Positions 33,990 through 40,145 of a stretch of DNA of 40,145 nucleotides are shown in pieces. A model generated the notes under the pieces. That model saw only the letters and a list, made by a program, of their open reading frames with translations. It searched no databases and was not told where the DNA came from. Within the stretch, counting starts at the first letter, position 1; every line of letters starts with the position of its first letter. The position numbers and the translations under genes were made by a program. The stretch spans positions 12,215 to 52,359 of the forward strand of contig JBNGIS010018085.1 in NCBI GenBank assembly GCA_049999725.1, given 5' to 3'. This DNA comes from Haplomitrium mnioides (taxonomy: Eukaryota; Marchantiophyta; Haplomitriopsida; Calobryales).

Positions 33990-36298
33990 TCCTCTAAGTA
34001 TTAAAGTACATCGGAAACAGCGGATCGACTCCAATCAGTGAGAGCGAACAGATTGTTGGGATCCAAGGAGTGGAACTGGATCATTTCGGAAGGAGAGAAG
34101 GGAGTTGTGGTAGCTAGCGAGTGGGGGGCACCACTAAATTTCGGCGGAAGCAGAAGAGAACCTGTAAGTATCATCAGATGCAGGAATCGAGGCCCTAGCA
34201 GAAGAAAGGGATGGCGACCTCGGAAGTGAGGAAGGAGCGAGGGTCGGAGGAGGAGGATCAAAGCTACAAGGCGGAGATCCAAGAGTGCTCAAGAGTGATG
34301 GGGACCACAGACAATGAAAAGCCGCAACGCAAGCCTCCAGATGCTGCACACAAGAAGCAAAGATCGGGAAGAGAAAGAAAGGAGCCCTGGCCTTTGTAAG
34401 TAGCTACTACGCCGAGGATCAGGGGACGCTCCAATCCCTCAAGCGTTAATGGGTTCTATTGGGATCCGTGACCCCTTGCTTTAGTGTGCACGAATCTTTG
34501 CGGAAACGTAGCGTCTTCAGAGGGCTCCAAGAGATTCAATGGAAATGTGGCATCCTCAGGGTGTCTGTAGGACTTAGCGGAGACGTGGCGGGCCCAAGGT
34601 GTCCACGGGACTTAGCGGAGACATGGCGGACCCAAGGTGTTTGCGAGACTTAGCGGAGACGTGGCAAGTGCAAGAGATCCGCGGGGCTTTGTAGAAATGT
34701 AGTTGGCTAAAGGTGTCTGCGGTCTTCTTCGGAACCTAAGGTCAGTGACGCAATCAAGCTTCCCTGTTAAAAACGACGTTGGACGATGCTACATTGGATT
34801 ACATGGTGCTTCAGATGAGCCTATTGGATCCTTCGGGTTAGAGAGAAGTCAACCACGGACGAAGGTCAGCGCGGCGGTCCACCTTCCCTATTGAAAACGA
34901 CGTCCAAGGGCGCTACATTGGATTATGTGGCGCTTTAGAGGAGCCTATTGGATCCTTCGGGTCAAAAAGAAGTTTACCACGGACAAAGGTCACAGCGGCG
35001 GTCCTCCTTTCCTGTTGAAAATGTCGTCAAATGGCGGCCACAGAAGAAAGTCAACCGTGGACACATGGCACCTCAAAGGAGTCCGAGGGATCCTTCGGAC
35101 TTCCCTGTCCATTGGATTCTTTGGATTGACATCCTTGGTCAACTAGGGAACAAGGTCAATGTGCCGGTCCAACTTCTAGGTTGAATGCAGTGTCGGACGA
35201 CAACAATGAAGGAAAAGTCAACAGCGGGCTCTAGGTTCCGCTGGGTTTTGCAAACTCGGATTCAAGAGAATCTTCAGACTCAATAACGCGAGATTCCTTC
35301 ACACTCTCCTTTTCCGTGGGATTCTTCAGAACTCTATTCTGTGGGGTTCTTTGGACTTGGTTCTGCAAGAATCTTTGAGAACTTAGTCCGCGAGATTCTT
35401 TGGACTCGACCCTGTCTGACCGCTGTACTTGGAAGCATTCTGCAAATAGACGGGACAGGTGTCACCACATACGGGTCCGAGCCAAATGGGAATAGCTACC
35501 TTTTCAAATGAGAAGGATTTGCAGGGATGGAAGCTTGAGGGGTATACATTGACGGGCTTCGAATTTGATCGGGTTGGTGTGTAGGCAAGCTAGAGACGCG
35601 CAAGTGATCGCAAGACAGGAAGACACAACGAGGTAAGGCAAAAGGGGATTCCTGTGAGAATTTATGTGAGGGGAGTGTACTCGCACAAGGGGCTAGTATG
35701 GGTGGAGGTAGACTGGAAGGGCGCCAAGAATAGTTGGGCAAGGAGCTCTAGAGGCTTGGGCGATCCAAGTGAACTCATCTCTGTGGCTGGACCTGTAGCG
35801 GAGGTGAATCGATACGGGAGATTTGAAGGGGATCCGTTTTGCTAAGAATTTGGGAGAGATTGCCAAGTGGGATCTTGGGTTTGTCTCGGCATCCTCTGTG
35901 TAGGAACATCAACCTAGAGTGCTCGGAGTGTGCTCTGGTGTTATCTTTCAAGTGGAGATGAGAAGAGAGTAGCTGCGTTAGTATCCACGTACGACGGAGA
36001 AGACTTGTTCCAAGCTCACGGGTGGAGTGAGCTACCAGCAGTCGAGAGGACTGTCTTCCTGAGGTGGAAGTGAAAGAAATCCTCTTCCGAGTTTGAGGAA
36101 GTAAATTTAGGGCTTCTCACGAGGGAAGTTGAAAAACTATCTAGAAGAAGAGTGTGTGTGTGGGAGATAAAAGGAAGATTGGGTGGTAAGTTGAGGAAGA
36201 AAGGAGGAGTCTATTGGAGATATTAGTCCTAGTGGCCTTGTGATGCCTCTGATTTTGGTGAAGTGCAATGAGTGTGTATGTTTGTATTGTATATGAGT
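33990..36298 (+). repeat. LTR-e: truncated LTR of the same Ty3 family, no internal region
   Basis: It aligns with LTR-c from about 9385 ('aagtgttaatgtacctcgg' against 'aagtattaaagtacatcgg') to about 11790. The first ~75 bp and the last ~450 bp (TATA, R, U5) are missing. U3 repeats are at about 34490-35400, and the conserved 'gtgtcaccacatacgggtccgagcc' block near 35458. The right edge passes abruptly into the repeat block at 36299. It is not a clean solo LTR because both ends are lost. ORFs within it are spurious. Confidence 0.8.
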
Positions 36299-36355
36299 AA
36301 CAGCCGCTACTTTGAACTAGGAACCGCTATTGGGTTCCTATTTCACTTGACAGTC
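36299..36355 (+). repeat. Repeat block, copy 2
   Basis: This is the counterpart of 32049-32105 (CTACTTTGAACTAGGAACCG), directly abutting LTR-e. AT-rich DNA follows, then palindromes, then the 3' end of the methyltransferase gene on the other strand. Confidence 0.75.
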
Positions 36356-36685
36356 GAAATTTGTTTTTTGAAGATTTGGCATTCAAAAACATCAAATTTA
36401 AAACTAAAATCTTCTTTTCGAAAAACAATTTGTTTTTTATTAATAAAAAATGCATATTTTCCATTTAGATTATATGTCAAATATTTTATTTAGAAAGAAA
36501 ACTTAAAAAGCAAACATTTTGATTATTCGAATATTTTGAAAAAACTTGACACTATTGTAAATAAATTAAATTCAATAAAAAGGAAATAAAATATATATCT
36601 TTCGATAGAAAAAAAATACAGGAAAACCTAAATGTCTATTCGGATAAGGACTTTAAACCTAACTTGGAGCATCGTAGCCAACAAA

Positions 36686-36960
36686 GTCTATGCAAGCATA
36701 GACTCCAAACCACAACCGTAAAGCCTATGCACGCATAGACTCCGAACAAGAATCCTAAATACTCTGCTTGCTTTGACTCTCAACAAGAACAACAAAGCCA
36801 TGCACGCATGGACTTTCAACTACAATCCAACAGCAAAAACATGCCAAGCATCTAAAGAAAAACCCTACAGCCTATGCAAGCATGGACATTGAACAAGAAC
36901 CCTTTGACGAATGGGTGTCAGGACTCTGAACAACAACTGCATAGCTTAAGCATGCCGGGG
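36686..36960 (+). repeat. Cluster of palindromes downstream of the methyltransferase gene
   Basis: GTCTATGC-AA-GCATAGAC lies at 36686-36703, CTATGC-AC-GCATAG at 36725-36738, CCATGC-AC-GCATGG at 36798-36811, and looser copies near 36765, 36840, 36870 and 36945. Between them are ACTCCGAACAAGAA-like spacers. The period is irregular, about 30-75 bp. It lies about 250-530 bp past the stop codon of the minus-strand gene. Confidence 0.85.
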
Positions 36961-37185
36961 AACTGGAGAAGAACTACAAAGCCTTAACTACGCAAAGACA
37001 CTAAACAATGTGCAAAGCCTACATATAATTCTGAGATTAGAAATTGAGTTCAAACCATTCTTGGACTATCAAAAGGGTCAACTTATTCTTAGGGGAAATA
37101 AATGGAATCTTGATGAAAGACTTGTAGTAAAATGAAAGAGCACTAAGATGAAATTTTTGCCAAAAAAGATTTAGAAAAAATAAAT

Positions 37186-37191
37186 TTTATT
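37186..37191 (-). terminator. Candidate poly(A) signal of the ParB-methyltransferase gene
   Basis: AATAAA on the minus strand starts 28 bases after the TGA at 37221-37219, in a T-rich context. This is a plausible plant polyadenylation signal. Confidence 0.5.
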
Positions 37192-37837
37192 ATAAAAGAA
37201 AATAGTACAAACATGTCATCAAACTCTCTCCTCTTCCGGAGGAACTGTCTTATCTAAATCTACTGGCTGAGCATCTGCAGCCGCTAGAGAATCCTGACAA
37301 GACTTTCGAGTCCTCGATATCACTACAGAGTCACCAGAAGCTCCTGCAGTACCAGGAGGAACATGTTCCTTGTGGTACGCAAATACTATTTGTGACTCAG
37401 TCACATCGGATGGCTTCCTTGCCATCTCCAAAACCCTCTGAGGAATATAGATAGACTGACATCTATCATATTCCACGGCGATGCAATTTTGCATTAGCTT
37501 TAGAGCACAGACAAGGCCTGCACCAGACCAAGAGCAAAGATCTAGAATCCAATCTTGCTCTGTAGAAAGATGGTCAATGAAAAAATTATATAAAGCCTAG
37601 GGCTTCTGATAAACATTCACAGGAGCATCATCTCCTGGATGTTTTAACTTAGCAGAAACTGTAGGATAGCTAAATACGCTACGCATTGGTTGCCGAAGAA
37701 GTCCCATTGCAGAAGAAGCTTGCAAATTGAAATGCCGCATGCTCCTCTTTCCGTCTTTTGACCAGTAGCCCACCGTCCAGTACTCGTGGGCATGGGCAAT
37801 TCTGGGACCACCAGAATGATGTATGTTGCTTTTGTCC

Positions 37838-37939
37838 CTACGGAAGAAAAACAACAATTTCAAACCTTCTAACGAAAACGTAATATAAATATAAGACAAA
37901 GAAATCGAAACAAAAATAAAAAATGAAAGAAAAACTTAC
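37838..37939 (-). other. Intron 2 of the ParB-methyltransferase gene
   Basis: Donor TCTG|GTAAGT (exon ends 37940), acceptor TTTTTCTTCCGTAG|GG (exon starts 37837), 102 bp, T-rich. Removing it restores one reading frame across VW-DKSN, and the reading frame runs on through both sides. Confidence 0.85.
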
Positions 37940-38605
37940 CAGACATTGTGATCAACTGCACAACCGACTTCTGAAAGAGCATCCTCCATGATGCCGAATT
38001 GTTGCGATGAATGTATAATAATGAACGACCAAAACTCCGAAGTAGTTATTGTCGCAAAAGATGACACCATGTCAAAAATGTCATCTTTTGAAAATGGCTC
38101 CGAATCATCATGCTTGCATTCCTTAAGGTTATACCCATAAAGAATGTCAGCAATCGCTAATGTGAAACACTGAGGTTTCACAAGGCCCTTTAACTGCCTG
38201 GCATTAGCCTCCCCGTGGACTTGGTAGAACGCCACGTTGAGGCCGTCAACAAAGGACAACAAATCTTCTTCTTCGTCTCTCACAACTCCTTCTGTTGTGA
38301 GAGAGGCAGCCCCACTTTACTGCCGTGCTTTCCACTCCTTGGCCTTCTGGTAGTGGAGAACAAAAGCAGGAGGGTAAGAAACCAACGTCGGAGGTTGGTC
38401 TTGTTCTTCGGAGGCTACATCGACCCCAGACTTCTTCCTCCCCTTCATCGGAGCAGTAAGTTTCTTGGCGAGCTGCCACTTGAAAGTTTTGTCCCCTTGA
38501 AAAAAAAATTAGAAAATAAAATACTGAAATGTCAAAACAATTTGAGCAAGGACATCTACACCCTGGCGCGCAGGGAAATTGGACTTCCAGCCATTAAGGA
38601 CTTGG

Positions 38606-38627
38606 AAGTCCATGCGCGCATGGACTT
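38606..38627. repeat. 22-bp perfect palindrome in intron 1
   Basis: AAGTCCATGCG followed by its exact reverse complement. It contains the 14-mer CCATGCGCGCATGG at 38610-38623. A half-copy follows at once (38630-38640), then GGGACTT. Confidence 0.95.
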
Positions 38628-38674
38628 AAAGTCCATGCGCAAAGGGACTTCAATTCCCAAAGCTTAAAGACTTC

Positions 38675-38696
38675 AAGTCCATGCGTGCATGGACTT
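38675..38696. repeat. Second long palindrome in intron 1
   Basis: AAGTCCATGC-GT-GCATGGACTT: 10-bp perfect arms around a GT centre, the same family with identical arms to the 38606 copy. Confidence 0.95.
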
Positions 38697-40119
38697 CCAA
38701 GTCCAAGTGAGAGAACTAGGAAATCAGAAAATCAAAAATCAAAAATCAAATGCAAAGAAAAAAACAAAGTAAAGATCCAAAGAAAGTACTTACCAAAAGC
38801 TTCTTGAAATTGGAATAAAAGGAAGACATTTTTCATTTTTCCGTGTGAAGAGGGTACTCCTCCCTTGCTTGTTCCCAGGACTCACAAAAAAATTCCGAAC
38901 AAAAACTTTTCACCATCACCGCCAAAACCTTATGCCTCTCCGCCTCACGAGACATTTCGTCCATCGAAAGCTCACCGGCTTCCACACGCTTCAAAACTGA
39001 TATTTTTACTTCATCCGGAAGACCCTGAAGAGACCTCCACGGTGTCCACTTCATGTCCTCCATCCTCAATGATCCTTTGGCCTTAGGCTTCTTGCCTTTT
39101 ACGAGGTTCTTCTCCCACATAGCAAAAATGCTCTACTACAACTCCCAGAGCTCTCCGCTTCTAAACGCAAGTTGAAACCAATTGTCCTGAGAAGTCACCA
39201 TCTTCTCCAGCGTGGACTTTGGTTTTATTTCCAATGTTTCCAAAACAAGTTCCCTTTTCAATTTTTGGGATGAAACCATCCCACCTTCCACAAAACGCTG
39301 ATGCCAATATTTGACCTTGTGAATTGAGGTCATTTCTAGCCGGTACCTCTAGTCGTAATTATCATCAGTCGTGAAAATTCTAGCCTCTGTTGGTGTGAGG
39401 CCCACGTAAACATAGTAGTTGCAGAGCGAGAGGGCTGGATTCTTCGCTCCATATTTGGTTACCAAAAGCTGCCTTGCAGCAGCACTGTGATTGCCTCTAG
39501 CAATCTTGTATTAATACTTGTCAGGGTTCCGAATATCGAACTCTGACTTATCCTTGAGACCACACTTTGAGTCTACAACAACAATAAAAAAAGAATGTGC
39601 ATATTTATTTGTAGGCATTCTCTGCGCCAACAACTCCACAAATTCCTCGTTGAGTCTCCGAATTTGGAATGGACCCCAATTGTCCATTCCAAGCTTGGGC
39701 AAATTCATATTTTCCAGCTTGATTGTGATTGTTTCCTCTTGAACTCTGCACCGCTGGATTGTAGATTCTCTTATTTTATTTTTATCTTCCTCAAAAACAG
39801 TATGAGGATCAGTTTGCTCCTTTTCCTGAAATGCTCGCAACCCCTTGTAGAATTGCCTCTTTGTTCTCGAAACAGGAGCTTGAACAGGTGTTAGCTCCTT
39901 CTCTGATTCCTCCTCCGAGCTGCTTGCCGAAGGAGAACTGGGTGCCGATGATGATGATTTTGCTGGTGATTCCAAAGGGGTAGGCTCCTCCTCAACAACC
40001 GGTGCTTGTGCTGGTTTCTATTTCTTCAGCACCGGTTTTTTTTTCTTCTGAGCCTGGCTGGATTCCGGCTCCTTTCTTTTCTTTTGCGCAGAAGTCCCCG
40101 TTGCATGTACCGACATTGT

Positions 40120-40139
40120 TGCCGCACCAAGATGCGGCA
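40120..40139. repeat. Short hairpin just upstream of the ParB-methyltransferase start
   Basis: TGCCGCA and TGCGGCA (7-bp arms, 6-base loop) lie 4 bases before the proposed ATG on the minus strand. It may be chance. Confidence 0.4.
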
Positions 40140-40145
40140 CAAGTT

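Larger units (their letters stand above)
38496..38793 (-). other. Intron 1 of the ParB-methyltransferase gene, carrying palindromes
   Basis: Donor CTTTTG|GTAAGTAC, acceptor a T run then CAAG|GGG, 298 bp. Joining gives EAFG-DKTFKWQLAKK in frame with exon 2, in phase 1. That requires a one-base slip in the A run just upstream in exon 1. The intron holds the two long palindromes listed separately. Confidence 0.75.
37219..40116 (-). pseudogene. Three-exon ParB-like / beta-class DNA methyltransferase fusion
   Basis: Exons 40116-38794, 38495-37940 and 37837-37219 give about 832 codons. Residues 1-80 are Lys/Ser/Glu-rich with an NLS-like KKRK. About 130-260 resemble ParB: an IKLENM start, then IARGNHSAAARQLL (GNHS at 39495-39484, residue ~208) and LTPTEARIFTTDDN. 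Exon 2 carries IADILYGYNL, a degenerate motif IV (D-I-L-Y at 38148-38137, normally DPPY), then EFWSFIIIHS. Exon 3 has HEYWTVGYW, a motif X-like QKP-stop-ALYNFFIDHL, motif I D-L-C-S-W-S-G-A-G (37542-37516) and IAVEYD (motif II). The order IV...X-I-II is that of beta-class N4-cytosine/N6-adenine enzymes. It is broken by TAG at 40020, 39351, 39138 and 37599, by TAA at 39513 and 38319, and by a frame slip in the A5 run near 38838. The DNA target and base are unknown. Confidence 0.8.

Noticed and set aside
33990-36298. Clean solo LTR from LTR-LTR recombination
   Set aside because: Neither the TGTCA start nor the TGACA end is present, so target-site duplications cannot be defined. It is a truncated fragment.
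37936-38283. Reading the methyltransferase pieces as separate small genes
   Set aside because: Frames continue across stops and across two introns with good splice sites, and the motif order only makes sense as one protein.
38215-38667. 150-codon plus-strand frame opposite exon 2 and intron 1
   Set aside because: It runs antisense across a well-supported exon and intron and has no recognisable domain.
1-40145. tRNA or rRNA genes
   Set aside because: I saw no cloverleaf-like or rRNA-like conserved stretch. This was by eye and a dedicated tRNA scan could still find one.

Overview
This window looks like repeat-rich nuclear DNA of a green plant. Three things point that way: plant-type Ty3 (gypsy) LTR retrotransposons of two lineages, a gene with U-rich introns and GTAAGT donors, and heavy decay by C-to-T changes. 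I cannot name the species. A large-genome streptophyte would fit, but that is inference. I found no intact protein-coding gene. Every recognisable gene is broken by stops, frameshifts or deletions, and I see no rRNA, tRNA or CRISPR.

Layout. 1-14059 is a nest of one long-LTR Ty3 family (non-chromovirus, Athila/Tat-like). The outer copy consists of LTR-a (1-1373), a primer-binding site and a gag fragment, and it closes with LTR-d (12249-14059). Between these lies an inner copy: LTR-b (2258-4137), gag with three zinc knuckles, protease, RT, RNase H, integrase, polypurine tract and LTR-c (9310-12248, about 2.9 kb). The U3 part of these LTRs is built from several kinds of tandem repeat. From 14060 to about 17.1 kb there is a 5'-truncated chromovirus, decayed and with a deletion in the integrase core. 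From 17.1 to 24 kb the DNA is AT-rich and mostly unrecognised.

From about 24 to 40 kb the character changes. Palindromes of the type (C/T)ATGC-NN-GCAT(A/G), with CCATGCGCGCATGG as the best form, are scattered throughout and reach about 15 tandem copies at 32.44-32.83 kb. I did not notice them in the first 23 kb. Two decayed genes lie here. The first, on the + strand (about 25.3-29.3 kb), matches from memory the transposon-borne family labelled DUF7869. The second, on the - strand (40116 to 37219), has three exons. It joins an N-terminal ParB-like domain to a C-terminal beta-class (N4-cytosine/N6-adenine type) DNA methyltransferase, an architecture familiar from phages and bacteria and unexpected in spliced form in a plant. 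A truncated Ty3 LTR (LTR-e, about 33.99-36.3 kb) interrupts this region.

The main hypothesis is that 24-40 kb is the relic of one or more large mobile elements. These would have carried a DUF7869-type transposase-like gene, a spliced ParB-methyltransferase and a signature palindromic repeat. The shared palindromes are seen directly. That they belong to one element is inference.
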